A stretch of DNA of 10,554 nt from JAEZFI01 sp044508215. Its GTDB lineage: Bacteria > Actinomycetota > Acidimicrobiia > Acidimicrobiales > Microtrichaceae. The position numbers and the translations under genes were made by a program. Location: positions 1-10,554 of the forward strand of contig JBIQID010000111.1 in assembly GCA_044508215.1 (NCBI GenBank), in the 5' to 3' direction. Positions 1 to 7,070 of the stretch are shown one piece after another (within the stretch, counting starts at the first letter, position 1; every line of letters starts with the position of its first letter). The notes under the pieces are model-generated. The model worked only from the letters and a program-made list of their open reading frames with translations, made no database searches and was not told where the DNA came from.

Positions 1-203
1 TGCACCGGCTTCAGGCCGTCGCGCACGTCGGGCAGCGCCCGGCTGACGATGACCGACATGGCGTAGTCGAGGAACGACTGCTCCATCTCGGTCTGGATCT
101 CGATCGGGTCGATCGAGCCCAGCGCCAGGGACGCGGATCCGCCGGTGTCGTCTCCGGGCACGTCGGGGTCGGAGACGGGACGGTCGTCGGGCGTGTCGGT
201 CAT
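1..203 (-). CDS. gyrA: DNA gyrase subunit A, N-terminal fragment (cut by window edge)
   Basis: Start of the gyrase A subunit, which cuts and rejoins DNA in the A2B2 gyrase that introduces negative supercoils. Only the first 67 codons are inside the window. The first 30 or so residues are a variable, acidic leader. From residue 31 the conserved GyrA opening appears: IDPIEIQTEMEQSFLDYAMS, then VIVSRALPDVRDGLKPV at 51-67. The catalytic tyrosine lies beyond the left edge. The ATG at 203 begins MTDTPDDR, with a modest GAGG upstream. It lies 76 nt downstream of gyrB on the same strand with no visible terminator between, so co-transcription is likely. ParC is a paralogue, but the position directly after gyrB makes gyrA the clear choice. 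Confidence 0.97.
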   Translation of the reverse strand, partial: MTDTPDDRPVSDPDVPGDDTGGSASLALGSIDPIEIQTEMEQSFLDYAMSVIVSRALPDVRDGLKPV

Positions 204-279
204 GGTGCGGGGGCCTCGTTGGGGTTCGGCTGGGCGGGTCTCGGCAGGGGTGTCCGGTGGCGGTGCTGCGTCCGGGCGG

Positions 280-2250
280 TCAGATGTCGAGGAAGCGGAC
301 GTCCTTCGCGTTCGTCTGGATGAACTGCTTGCGGCTCTCCACGTCCTCGCCCATCAGGATCGAGGTGACCTCGTCCGCGATGACGGCCTGCTCGACGGAG
401 ACCTGCAGGAGGGTCCGGCGCGCCGGGTCCATCGTGGTGCTCCACAGCTCCTCGGCGTCCATCTCGCCCAGGCCCTTCAGCCGAGCGAACTCCTCCTTGT
501 GGTTCGGGCGCTCCCGGAGGAACTGCTCCTTCGCCACGTCGTCCTTGAGGTAGATCGTGTCCTTGCCGACCTTCGTCGAGTACAGCGGCGGCTGGGCGAT
601 GTACACCATCCCCGCCTCGACGAGCGGCTTCATCTGCCGGAAGAAGAACGTGAGCAGCAGCGTGCGGATGTGGCTGCCGTCGACGTCCGCGTCACAGAGG
701 ATGACGACCTTGTGGTAGCGGATCTTCTCGAGGTCGAACTCGTCGCCGACGCCGGCGCCGATCGCCTGGATCAGCGACGTGACCTCGGCGTTCTTCAGCA
801 TGCGGTCCACCCGCACCCGCTCGACGTTCAGGATCTTCCCGCGGATCGGGAGGATGGCCATGGTGGCGGGGTCGCGGGCCTCCTTGGCGGAGCCGCCGGC
901 CGAGTTGCCCTCCACGATGTAGATCTCGCACTCCTCGGGGCGGTTCGAGGAGCAGTCGGCGAGCTTGCCGGGCAGGCCGGCGCCGTCGAGCGCCGACTTG
1001 CGGCGGGTGGCCTCACGGGCGCTGCGGGCCGCTTCACGGGCGCGGGCGGCCTGGAGCGATTTCCCGACCACGGCCTTGGCCTCGGAGGGGTGCTCCTCGA
1101 GCCACTCGGCGAGGCGCTCGTTCGTGGCGCGCTCGACGAGGGAGCGCATCGGGACGTTGCCCAGCTTGCCCTTCGTCTGGCCCTCGAACTGCGGGTTCGA
1201 CAGCTTCACCGCGACGATCGCGGTGAGGCCCTCGCGGATGTCCTCGCCCTGCAGGTTCGAGTCCTTCTCCTTGAGGAGGCCCTTCTCCCGCGCGTAGCGG
1301 TTCACCGTGTTCGTGAGGGACTTCTTGAAGCCCTCCTCGTGCATCCCGCCCTCGATGGTGGTGATGCCGTTGGCGAAGCTGTGGATGCCGTCCGCGTTGT
1401 AGCCGGTGTTCCACTGGAACGCGATCTCGACCTCCATCGCGTCCTCTTCGCTCTCCTCGGAGACCCGGTAGTAGCCGACCTCCTCGAAGAGCGAGTCCTT
1501 GGTGGCGTTCACGTGGCGGACGAAGTCGCGGACGCCGCCCTCGTAGCGGTAGAGGACCTCGTCGGCGTCGGGTGAGCGCTCGTCGGTGAACGAGATCGCC
1601 AGGCCGGCGTTGAGGAACGCCATCATCTGGAAGCGCTCGAGCAGCGTCTGCGCCCGGAAGTCGACGTCGTCGAAGATCTGCGGGTCGGGCCAGAAGCGCA
1701 CGGTGGTCCCGGTGCGCGGGGTGCCGTCGTCGAGGAGCGGCGACGGCCCCACGACGTGCAGCTTCTCCTTGATCTGGCCGCCGTCGACGAACGTCATCGA
1801 GTGCCGCTCGCCGTCGCGGTCGATCTCGACCTCCACCTGCGTGCTGAGGGCGTTCACCACCGACACGCCCACGCCGTGGAGGCCACCGGAGACCTTGTAG
1901 CCACCACCCCCGAACTTGCCGCCGGCGTGCAGCACGGTGAGCACCACCTCGGCCGCCGACATGCCGGGGTACTTCGGGTAGGGCCCGACGGGGATGCCGC
2001 GGCCGTTGTCGACCACCTCGCAACCGCCGTCGGCGAGCAGGCGCACGTCGATGCGGTCGCAGTGGCCGGCCATCGCCTCGTCGACGGAGTTGTCGACCAC
2101 CTCGTACACCATGTGGTGCAGGCCCGCCGGCCCGGTGGAACCGATGTACATGCCCGGGCGCTTCCGCACCGCCTCGAGGCCCTCGAGGACCTGGATCTGC
2201 TCTGCGCTGTAGGCGTCGTCTCGGGCGGTTTCAGCTGTCGTGTCGCTCAC
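280..2250 (-). CDS. gyrB: DNA gyrase subunit B
   Basis: ATPase subunit of gyrase, 656 aa, a normal length for actinobacteria. The GHKL ATPase domain shows E50 and N54 in YEVVDNSVDEA, DNGRG at 81-85 and the GGLHGVG lid at 122-128. The transducer has the QTK loop at 358-360. The Toprim domain has EGNSAGGSAK at 447-456 and DADVDGSH at 520-527, which carries the metal-binding aspartates. The C-terminus ends in the usual NAKDVRFLDI. The GTG at 2250 is chosen because a strong Shine-Dalgarno, GGAGAGAGG (2256-2264 on the complement), lies 5 nt upstream and the protein then begins VSDTTAETARDD. The frame stays open to 2433, but that extension has no gyrase homology and would cover the DnaA-box row. 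A 223-nt spacer separates it from the DUF721 gene, so it may have its own promoter. Confidence 0.99.
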   Translation of the reverse strand: MSDTTAETARDDAYSAEQIQVLEGLEAVRKRPGMYIGSTGPAGLHHMVYEVVDNSVDEAMAGHCDRIDVRLLADGGCEVVDNGRGIPVGPYPKYPGMSAAEVVLTVLHAGGKFGGGGYKVSGGLHGVGVSVVNALSTQVEVEIDRDGERHSMTFVDGGQIKEKLHVVGPSPLLDDGTPRTGTTVRFWPDPQIFDDVDFRAQTLLERFQMMAFLNAGLAISFTDERSPDADEVLYRYEGGVRDFVRHVNATKDSLFEEVGYYRVSEESEEDAMEVEIAFQWNTGYNADGIHSFANGITTIEGGMHEEGFKKSLTNTVNRYAREKGLLKEKDSNLQGEDIREGLTAIVAVKLSNPQFEGQTKGKLGNVPMRSLVERATNERLAEWLEEHPSEAKAVVGKSLQAARAREAARSAREATRRKSALDGAGLPGKLADCSSNRPEECEIYIVEGNSAGGSAKEARDPATMAILPIRGKILNVERVRVDRMLKNAEVTSLIQAIGAGVGDEFDLEKIRYHKVVILCDADVDGSHIRTLLLTFFFRQMKPLVEAGMVYIAQPPLYSTKVGKDTIYLKDDVAKEQFLRERPNHKEEFARLKGLGEMDAEELWSTTMDPARRTLLQVSVEQAVIADEVTSILMGEDVESRKQFIQTNAKDVRFLDI

Positions 2251-2345
2251 GGCGGCCTCTCTCCGGACGCGAATCCGGGCAGGTGGCTCCGTCTGGCAAC
2301 GAGGCCACGACACGATCCGTCCGTCCCGGCCGGGGGGTTCCAGCC

Positions 2346-2388
2346 TGTGGACAACATGTGGAAGATCGTGTGGACAAAATGTGGATGG
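2346..2388 (-). promoter_or_regulatory. Row of four evenly spaced DnaA boxes upstream of gyrB
   Basis: Two perfect actinobacterial DnaA boxes (TTGTCCACA on the minus strand) lie at 2346-2354 and 2369-2377. Two weaker copies lie between and after them: TGTGGAAGA at 2357-2365 and TGTGGATGG at 2380-2388, as read on the plus strand. All four share TGTGGA and the same orientation. Their starts are 11, 12 and 11 bp apart, about one helical turn, so bound DnaA would line up on one face of the helix. The row lies 96-138 bp upstream of the gyrB start and outside the dnaA-dnaN origin. It could make gyrB responsive to DnaA, titrate DnaA, or be a second DnaA-binding part of the origin. The matches are seen directly; the role is inferred. 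Confidence 0.7.
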
Positions 2389-2431
2389 AGACTCGAGGCG
2401 GCCCGTTCGGGGGCTGCGAGACCAGGGTCCC

Positions 2432-2437
2432 ATCCTA
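2432..2437 (-). promoter_or_regulatory. Possible -10 element for gyrB
   Basis: On the minus strand this reads TAGGAT, a fair match to TATAAT. It lies about 180 nt before the gyrB start and just upstream of the DnaA-box row. I see no convincing -35 at 16-18 bp. If real, the DnaA boxes would lie downstream of it, where DnaA could block the polymerase. Weak evidence. Confidence 0.2.
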
Positions 2438-2473
2438 CCATCCGGAGCCCTCTCGCCGGTCCTTCTGCAGGCC

Positions 2474-2824
2474 TCAGCGCGACGTGCCGCGACCCCGCCG
2501 ATCCACCTTCACCCGCACGTCGGAGACCACCAGCGGAGGCTCGGCGCGAGCCAGCTCCTCCACCACCCTCCCGACCCGCAGCCGTACCGCCTGGGCGATG
2601 CTCGGATCGTTGACCACGAGGGTCACCACGTCGCGGCGGAGCTGCGCCGAGACCAGGTGGTCGACGAGCGGGCCGAGCGCCTCACGGAGGCCGGAGTTCA
2701 GGCGCGCGGAAGCGTCCGCGGCCGGCACGCCGAGGTCCTTTCGGAGGCGCTCGAGCGCAGACGAGATCGGCACCGGACCGCCCTGCCCGCGGCCCTCTCC
2801 CCGCCGCCAGCCGCCGGGGCTCAC
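2474..2824 (-). CDS. DUF721 (DciA-like) protein
   Basis: Small protein of 116 aa in the slot between recF and gyrB, where actinobacteria carry a DUF721 gene. DUF721 proteins related to DciA act with the replicative helicase DnaB in bacteria lacking DnaC or DnaI. The visible domain spans about residues 22-110: a helix with SSALERLRKDLG, then REALGPLVDHLV, where the family usually has a tryptophan, then the strand DVVTLVVNDPSIAQAV and the ending VVSDVRVKVDRRG. The GTG at 2824 overlaps the recF stop as GTGA, implying translational coupling. A second GTG at 2773 would remove an 18-residue Gly/Arg-rich leader and is a real alternative. It appears shorter than actinobacterial relatives, with little of their usual long variable region. 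Family assignment rests on moderate similarity plus strong context. Confidence 0.8.
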   Translation of the reverse strand: MSPGGWRRGEGRGQGGPVPISSALERLRKDLGVPAADASARLNSGLREALGPLVDHLVSAQLRRDVVTLVVNDPSIAQAVRLRVGRVVEELARAEPPLVVSDVRVKVDRRGRGTSR

Positions 2825-3900
2825 GAGGCCACCTCGACGCCGTCCTCCGTGACCCTGAGGACCCGCTCGGCCTGAGCGCCCTCGGGGACGCCCACCGCGG
2901 ACGTCACGATGACCTGCCCCTCCGGCAGCGCAGCGGTCAGCGCCGCGGCACGCCTGGGGTCGAGCTCGCTGAACACGTCGTCGAGGACCAGCACGGGCAC
3001 CACGCCGAGATCCTCGGCCAGGTACCGGTGCGCCGCCACCTTCAGGGCGAGCGCGAGGCACCGCTGCTCCCCCTGGCTGGCGTGCGTGCGTGCCGGCATC
3101 CCGTTCAACGTCACGACCAGGTCGTCTCGGTGGGGCCCGGTCAAGGTCAGGCCACGCCGGACGTCGTCGCTCCGCGAGGCCACCAGCGCGTCCGCCAGCC
3201 GCCCCGACCAGCTGTGCACCACCTGGAGGCCCACCGCGCCGGCCTGGCGCGACACCTCCTCGTAGGCCCGGTTGACGTCCGCGGAGATCGCGTCCACGAG
3301 CCGGTCCCTGGCCGCGGCCCAACGCTCGCCGAGGTCGGCCAGGCGCTGGTCCCACACGTCGAGCGTGATCGCAGCGGCGTCGTCGAGGCGCCCGTGGACG
3401 CCCTTCAGGAGTGCGTTGCGCTGGCGGATCACGCGGTCCAGCTCCAGGCGGCCCTGCTCGTGGCGGGCCGATCGGGTCACGAGCACCTCGTCGAGGAACG
3501 CGCGGCGTGCGGACGGCCCGGCCTTCACCAGTTCGAGGTCGTCGGGTGAGAACACGCTCGTGACCATCGTGCGTGCCACCTCCGAGCGGCGTTGCACACG
3601 TTGGCGGTCGACCTGCACCCGCGACCGACCGGTGCGCGGCAGCTCGATCTCGATCAGGTGCTCGCGCTCGGCGCGGACCACCTCACCCCGGACCACCGCG
3701 GCGTCCGCGCCCATGCGGACCATCGCCTCGGTGGGAGCGCCCCGGAACGACTCGAGCCGCGCCAGCAGCACCACCGCCTCGACGAGGTTCGTCTTGCCGA
3801 GGCCGTTGTCGCCCGTGACCACGTTGACCCCGGGCGCCCACTCGACCTCCGCGTCGACGTGCGAGCGGAAGTCCTTCAGCCAGGTGCGGGTGACGCGCAC
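2821..3900 (-). CDS. recF: DNA replication and repair protein RecF
   Basis: SMC-like ATPase, 359 aa, that with RecO and RecR helps load RecA at single-strand gaps and stalled forks. The Walker A motif is GDNGLGKTN at 30-38. The ABC signature is ASQGEQR at 274-280, preceded by LTGPHRDDL at 253-261. The Walker B is VLVLDDVFSELD at 303-314. The middle (about 130-240) is the helical lobe with SARRAFLDEVL. The start is GTG at 3900, giving VRVTRTWLKDFRSH, which aligns with the usual RecF opening; the ribosome-binding site there is weak. An ATG at 3908 is out of frame. It follows dnaN after a 141-nt repeat-containing spacer and runs into the DUF721 gene by a 4-nt overlap. Confidence 0.98.
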   Translation of the reverse strand: MRVTRTWLKDFRSHVDAEVEWAPGVNVVTGDNGLGKTNLVEAVVLLARLESFRGAPTEAMVRMGADAAVVRGEVVRAEREHLIEIELPRTGRSRVQVDRQRVQRRSEVARTMVTSVFSPDDLELVKAGPSARRAFLDEVLVTRSARHEQGRLELDRVIRQRNALLKGVHGRLDDAAAITLDVWDQRLADLGERWAAARDRLVDAISADVNRAYEEVSRQAGAVGLQVVHSWSGRLADALVASRSDDVRRGLTLTGPHRDDLVVTLNGMPARTHASQGEQRCLALALKVAAHRYLAEDLGVVPVLVLDDVFSELDPRRAAALTAALPEGQVIVTSAVGVPEGAQAERVLRVTEDGVEVAS

Positions 3901-3945
3901 GTGCTCATCGAACCATCAGCCCCAGCCGAGGAACGAGCCAGGAAG

Positions 3946-4038
3946 CCGAGGAACGAGGCGAAACCGCCGCGAAGTGACCGAGGCCATCGAGGACAACCGA
4001 GGTACGAGGCGAAGCTGTCGCGAAGTGACCGAGGCCAT
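3946..4038. repeat. Two 42-bp direct repeats in the dnaN-recF spacer
   Basis: Copies at 3946-3987 and 3997-4038 match at 38 of 42 positions and are separated by 9 nt. Each starts CCGAGG, has ACGAGGCGAA inside, and ends GCGAAGTGACCGAGGCCAT. A partial third copy (CCGAGGAACGAG) lies at 3926-3937. Together they fill most of the spacer between the dnaN stop and the recF start. They do not form an obvious long hairpin, have no CRISPR-like spacing, and encode nothing recognisable. They resemble short interspersed intergenic repeats, but only a whole-genome search would show that. Confidence 0.85.
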
Positions 4039-4041
4039 GGA

Positions 4042-5145
4042 TCACAGCGCGTTGACCGGCATCAGCAGGTACAGGAAGTCCCTGGTCTCGGCCGAGCGCA
4101 TCAGCGCGGCCTTCGACGCGCTGATGATCTCGAGCGTCACCTCGTCGCCGGTGCAGACCTCGAGGCCCTCGGTGAAGTACTTCGCGTTGAAGGCGATCCG
4201 CATGTCCTCACCCTCGTACTTCGCGTCGAGCGCCTCGTGGGCGTCACCGAGGTCGCGGGTGGACACCGTGAGGTCCAACGAGTCGGACCCGATGTCGAGG
4301 CGCATCGGCGTGAGCTCGCCGTCGCCGGCCATCACGCGGACGCGCTTCACCGCGTCGAGCAGCTCGGACCGCCCGATCACCAGCTTGTTCGGGTACGACG
4401 ACGGGATCAGGTCCTTGTAGTTCGGGAACGACTGCTCGATCAGCCGGGTGGTCAGGCGCACCGAATCCGCTGCGAACGTGGCCTCGCTCTCGCCGAGGAC
4501 CAGGGTGACCTTCTCACGGCCGGCGATCATCCTGCCCAGCTCGGTGAGGGCCCGCGACGGGATCAGCAGCGGACGGTCGAAGCCGCCCGGCGCCGTGCCC
4601 GTGAGGTCCCGCATCGCCAGGCGGTACGAGTCGGTGGCGACCAGGCGGAGGCCGTCGGGCTCGGGCGAGAACAGCACGCCGGTGAGCGCCAGGCTGCGGC
4701 TGTCGTCACGAGACGCGGCCTTCACCACCTGGCCCAGGCCGTCGGCCAGCGCCGCTGCGTCCAGCTCGATCACCTGGCCGGTCGGCTCAGGCAGCTGGGG
4801 CCACTGCTCGGAGGGGATCAGCTTGAGCGAGAACTCGGAGCGCCCGGAGGTGATCCGCACGTCCGTCTGGTCGCTGACCACGTCGACGGCGCCCGAGTCG
4901 AGCGACCGCACGATGTCGTTCGCCTTCGCCGGGATGACGATGCGGCCGTCCTCGTCGCCACGCACGTCGAGCTCGGCGGTGATGGTGAGCTCCAGGTCGG
5001 TGCCCATGAGCTGGAGGCGACCGCCCTCGAGCTCGGCCTTCACGCCGGACGCCACGCCGTGGTGCGCGCTGCGGCTGCCCGCCGCCGGGCGGCTCACCAG
5101 TGCCAGGGCCTCGGTCAGCACGTCACGTTCACATCGGAATCGCAC
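4042..5145 (-). CDS. dnaN: DNA polymerase III sliding clamp (beta subunit)
   Basis: Ring-shaped processivity clamp of the replicative polymerase, 367 aa with this start. It begins MRFRCERDVLTEAL, has GTDLEL at 48-53 in the first domain, ATDSYRLA at 170-177 and IEQSFPNYKDLIP at 236-248 in the second, and ends YLLMPVNAL, a variant of the usual MPVRL-type tail that lines the peptide-binding pocket. The GTG at 5145 is preferred because GAGAGGTGG (5151-5159 on the complement) lies 5 nt upstream. A GTG at 5154 would lie inside that ribosome-binding site and adds only three residues. It lies directly downstream of the oriC spacer and dnaA, the standard bacterial order. Confidence 0.98.
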   Translation of the reverse strand: MRFRCERDVLTEALALVSRPAAGSRSAHHGVASGVKAELEGGRLQLMGTDLELTITAELDVRGDEDGRIVIPAKANDIVRSLDSGAVDVVSDQTDVRITSGRSEFSLKLIPSEQWPQLPEPTGQVIELDAAALADGLGQVVKAASRDDSRSLALTGVLFSPEPDGLRLVATDSYRLAMRDLTGTAPGGFDRPLLIPSRALTELGRMIAGREKVTLVLGESEATFAADSVRLTTRLIEQSFPNYKDLIPSSYPNKLVIGRSELLDAVKRVRVMAGDGELTPMRLDIGSDSLDLTVSTRDLGDAHEALDAKYEGEDMRIAFNAKYFTEGLEVCTGDEVTLEIISASKAALMRSAETRDFLYLLMPVNAL

Positions 5146-5187
5146 TGCGACCACCTCTCTGTCGTCGTCGATCTCTACAGGAAGGGG

Positions 5188-5209
5188 AAGTAGTAGGCCC
5201 TGTGGATTG
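5188..5209 (+). other. Possible basal unwinding element: DnaA-trios, GC clamp and weak DnaA box
   Basis: The plus strand reads AAG TAG TAG at 5188-5196, then GCCC at 5197-5200, then a DnaA-box-like TGTGGATTG at 5201-5209. Read 3' to 5' away from the box, the triplets are GAT, GAT, GAA, which fit the DnaA-trio pattern described for Bacillus subtilis (3'-[G/A]A[T/A]-5') beside a short GC-rich spacer. Short 6-bp arms AGTAGG (5192-5197) and CCTACT (5217-5222) flank the box. The box differs from consensus at two positions and only three trios are seen, so this is tentative. Confidence 0.35.
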
Positions 5210-5321
5210 GGGAAAACCTACTGCTTTGCCGATGGGGCACGGGTGTGCGCGTCCACCGGATGCCCACAGCCGTCCCCACGACAGCTGTGTAGTTCCACGC
5301 GTGTCTGTGGAGCGTCGGGCG

Positions 5322-5364
5322 TTGTCCACCGCTCGCCCGCAGGATGTCCACCCCGTTGTCCACC
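5322..5364 (+). promoter_or_regulatory. Cluster of three DnaA boxes in oriC
   Basis: TTGTCCACC occurs at 5322-5330 and 5356-5364 and ATGTCCACC at 5344-5352, all in the plus orientation. The first and third differ from TTGTCCACA only in the last base. Starts are 22 and 12 bp apart, about two turns and one turn. They lie close to the dnaA stop, on the far side of the gap from the candidate unwinding zone. Confidence 0.8.
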
Positions 5365-5421
5365 GGTCGTGGGGGCGCGCCGGGGCCGGCACCTGGACGT
5401 GGAGGGGTCCAAGAACCCGCT

Positions 5422-6834
5422 TCACGCGGCCTTCACGGTCTTGATCAGGTCCTGCACGTCGTCGTAGATCGCCTGCCGCTCCTGCATGAGGCGGCTGATC
5501 TTGTCGTACGCGTGGATCACCGTGGTGTGGTCGCGACCGCCGAACTGCTTCGCGATCTGCGGATAGCTGAGGTCGGTCAGCTCCCGGAAGAGGTACATGC
5601 CCACCTGGCGGGCCGTCACGAGCGGGCGCCGGCGGTCCTTCGCCTTCAGCTCCTCGACGGTGAAGCCGTACTTGTCGGCGGTGGCTTCGAGGATCAGCTG
5701 CGGCGTGATCTGGCGGGGCTGGCGGTCGCTGATGATGTCGCCGAGGATCCGCTCGCAGTCCTCCACCGTGACCTCGACCCGGTTGAGCGCCGCGTAGGCG
5801 GTCACGCGGTTGAGGGCGCCTTCCAGCTCACGGATGTTGTTCGTGATGTGGGTGACGATGAACTCGAGCACGGCGCTCGGGATGCGCACGTTCGAGAGCG
5901 CCGCCTTCTTGCGGAGGATCGCGAGGCGGGTCTCGAAGTCGGGCGGCTGGATGTCGGTGACGAGCCCCCACTTGAACCGGGAGCGGAGCCGGTCCTCGAG
6001 AGTCGCCACGGCGTCGGGGGGGCGATCGGAGCTGAGCACGATCTGCCGGTTGGCCTCGTGGAGGGTGTTGAAGGTGTGGAAGAACTCCTCCTGGAGCTGC
6101 TCCTTGCCCTCCATGAACTGCACGTCGTCGACGAGCAGCACGTCGATCTCGCGGTAGCGACGCTTGAACTCGGGCTGCGCGTTGTTCCGGATCGCGTCGA
6201 TGAACTCGTTCAGCAGCGTCTCGGTGGAGATGTAGCGGACCCGGTAGGTCGGATAGATCTCGGCCACGTAGTGCGCGATGGCCTGCAGCAGGTGGGTCTT
6301 GCCGAGGCCGGCGTCGCCGTAGACGAACAGCGGGTTGTAGGCGCGGGCCGGCGTCTCGGCCACCGAGAGCGCTGCCGCTTGGGCGAAGCGGTTCGACGGC
6401 CCGGTGACGAACGAGTCGAAGGTGTACTTCGGATTGATGTTGGTGGGTCGCTCGGCCGGCTGCGAGTGGTTCGGCTCGGCCTGGGCGACCGGCGTGTTGT
6501 TCCGAGCGGACCGGTCGCCGGTGTTCTCGCGGGCGAGGTCGATGAAGATGTCGTCGTTCTCGTCGCTCGTCGGTGCGTCGAGGTCCACCCGGATCTCGAC
6601 GCCGAGGCTGCTGCCGTGGACGTCCGCCAGCGTGGCCACCACCAGGTCGTGGTAGCGGCGGTCGATGCGATCGCGGATCAGGCTGTTGGGGACGGCGATC
6701 GTGAGCGTGTTCTCGTCGAGGTAGAGGCCGCGCACGTCCCGGAAGGTCGAGGCCCACACCGCTTCTGACACCTGTTGTGCCAGGATCTCGGAGGTGGCGC
6801 CCCAGAGGATCTCAGCGTCGTTCACCACGGCCAT
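5422..6834 (-). CDS. dnaA: Chromosomal replication initiator protein DnaA
   Basis: Initiator ATPase, 470 aa, that binds DnaA boxes and opens oriC. Domain I is residues 1-85 (ILWGATSEILAQQVSEAVW). Domain II is a short polar, acidic linker of about 86-132. Domain III, the AAA+ core, begins at NPKYTFDSFV and has Walker A GDAGLGKTH at 173-181, Walker B VLLVDDVQF at 232-240, the DRLRSRF arginine-finger region at 281-287 and sensor 2 IRELEGALNR at 334-343. Domain IV ends with the DNA-binding signature GRDHTTVIHAYDK at 433-445. The ATG at 6834 has GAGGA about 7 nt upstream. The linker is shorter than the long ones in Streptomyces. The gene is transcribed towards oriC, against the rightward fork. An inverted DnaA-box pair just upstream suggests autoregulation. 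Confidence 0.99.
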   Translation of the reverse strand: MAVVNDAEILWGATSEILAQQVSEAVWASTFRDVRGLYLDENTLTIAVPNSLIRDRIDRRYHDLVVATLADVHGSSLGVEIRVDLDAPTSDENDDIFIDLARENTGDRSARNNTPVAQAEPNHSQPAERPTNINPKYTFDSFVTGPSNRFAQAAALSVAETPARAYNPLFVYGDAGLGKTHLLQAIAHYVAEIYPTYRVRYISTETLLNEFIDAIRNNAQPEFKRRYREIDVLLVDDVQFMEGKEQLQEEFFHTFNTLHEANRQIVLSSDRPPDAVATLEDRLRSRFKWGLVTDIQPPDFETRLAILRKKAALSNVRIPSAVLEFIVTHITNNIRELEGALNRVTAYAALNRVEVTVEDCERILGDIISDRQPRQITPQLILEATADKYGFTVEELKAKDRRRPLVTARQVGMYLFRELTDLSYPQIAKQFGGRDHTTVIHAYDKISRLMQERQAIYDDVQDLIKTVKAA

Positions 6835-6861
6835 GTCGTGTCCTCACGCCCTTCCACAACT

Positions 6862-6882
6862 CGATCCACAGTGTGTGGACAA
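6862..6882. promoter_or_regulatory. Inverted pair of DnaA boxes upstream of dnaA
   Basis: A perfect box TGTGGACAA (TTGTCCACA on the minus strand) at 6874-6882 faces a weaker CGATCCACA at 6862-6870. Their cores form a perfect inverted repeat, TCCACA, then GTG, then TGTGGA (6865-6879). The pair lies 28-48 bp before the dnaA start codon, within the likely leader or promoter. DnaA repressing its own gene through such boxes is established in other bacteria; here it is inferred from position. Confidence 0.7.
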
Positions 6883-7002
6883 CTTGCCCGCGATCTGCAT
6901 GGCGGCTTCCTGTCCCCCGCCGAGGACGAGCAACGCGCCGGCTTGGGACCTCTGGGTGGGGACCGGCCGCTCAGCGGGCCGTCCGACCCTGGCGAGTCGA
7001 GG

Positions 7003-7032
7003 ACCCTACCAACCGGTTCCGGGCTGTTTCCA
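7003..7032 (-). promoter_or_regulatory. Tentative dnaA promoter
   Basis: On the minus strand, TGGAAA (7032-7027) and TAGGGT (7008-7003) are 18 bp apart, matching -35 and -10 consensus at 4/6 and 3/6. A DnaA-box-like GTTTCCACA (7026-7034) overlaps the -35. This would give a leader of about 160 nt. Weak matches, so low confidence. Confidence 0.22.
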
Positions 7033-7070
7033 CAGGTCGTCGAGGCCGTTCCGGCGGGCACGCTGCGTGT

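Larger units (their letters stand above)
5146..5421. other. Probable chromosomal origin of replication (oriC)
   Basis: This 276-nt non-coding gap between dnaA and dnaN is where actinobacterial origins are found. It holds three good DnaA boxes (5322-5364) and several degenerate ones: TGTGGATTG at 5201-5209, GCGTCCACC at 5249-5257, ATGCCCACA at 5260-5268 and TGTGGAGCG at 5306-5314. The least GC-rich stretch is about 5180-5230, next to dnaN, and is the best candidate for the unwinding zone. Strand layout agrees: dnaN to gyrA run left and rpmH to jag run right, both away from here. The location is an inference from context and boxes, not a mapped origin. Confidence 0.85.

Noticed and set aside
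145..1575. 476-codon open frame on the plus strand opposite gyrA/gyrB
   Set aside because: It is antisense to conserved GyrB sequence, is Leu/Val/Arg/Asp-rich with no domain, and results from high-GC third positions. The same applies to the long frames opposite recF, dnaN and dnaA (for example 3592-5193 and 5344-6768) and opposite yidC and jag.
2251..2433. N-terminal extension of gyrB by 61 codons
   Set aside because: The added residues show no gyrase similarity, the segment holds the DnaA-box row, and the GTG at 2250 has a strong, well-placed ribosome-binding site.
3946..4038. CRISPR array
   Set aside because: Only two full copies with a 9-nt gap, no unique spacers of usual size, and no cas genes.
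5292..5303. Second parS near oriC (GTTCCACGCGTG)
   Set aside because: Only the left half matches parS; the right half departs from the palindrome, so ParB binding is not expected.
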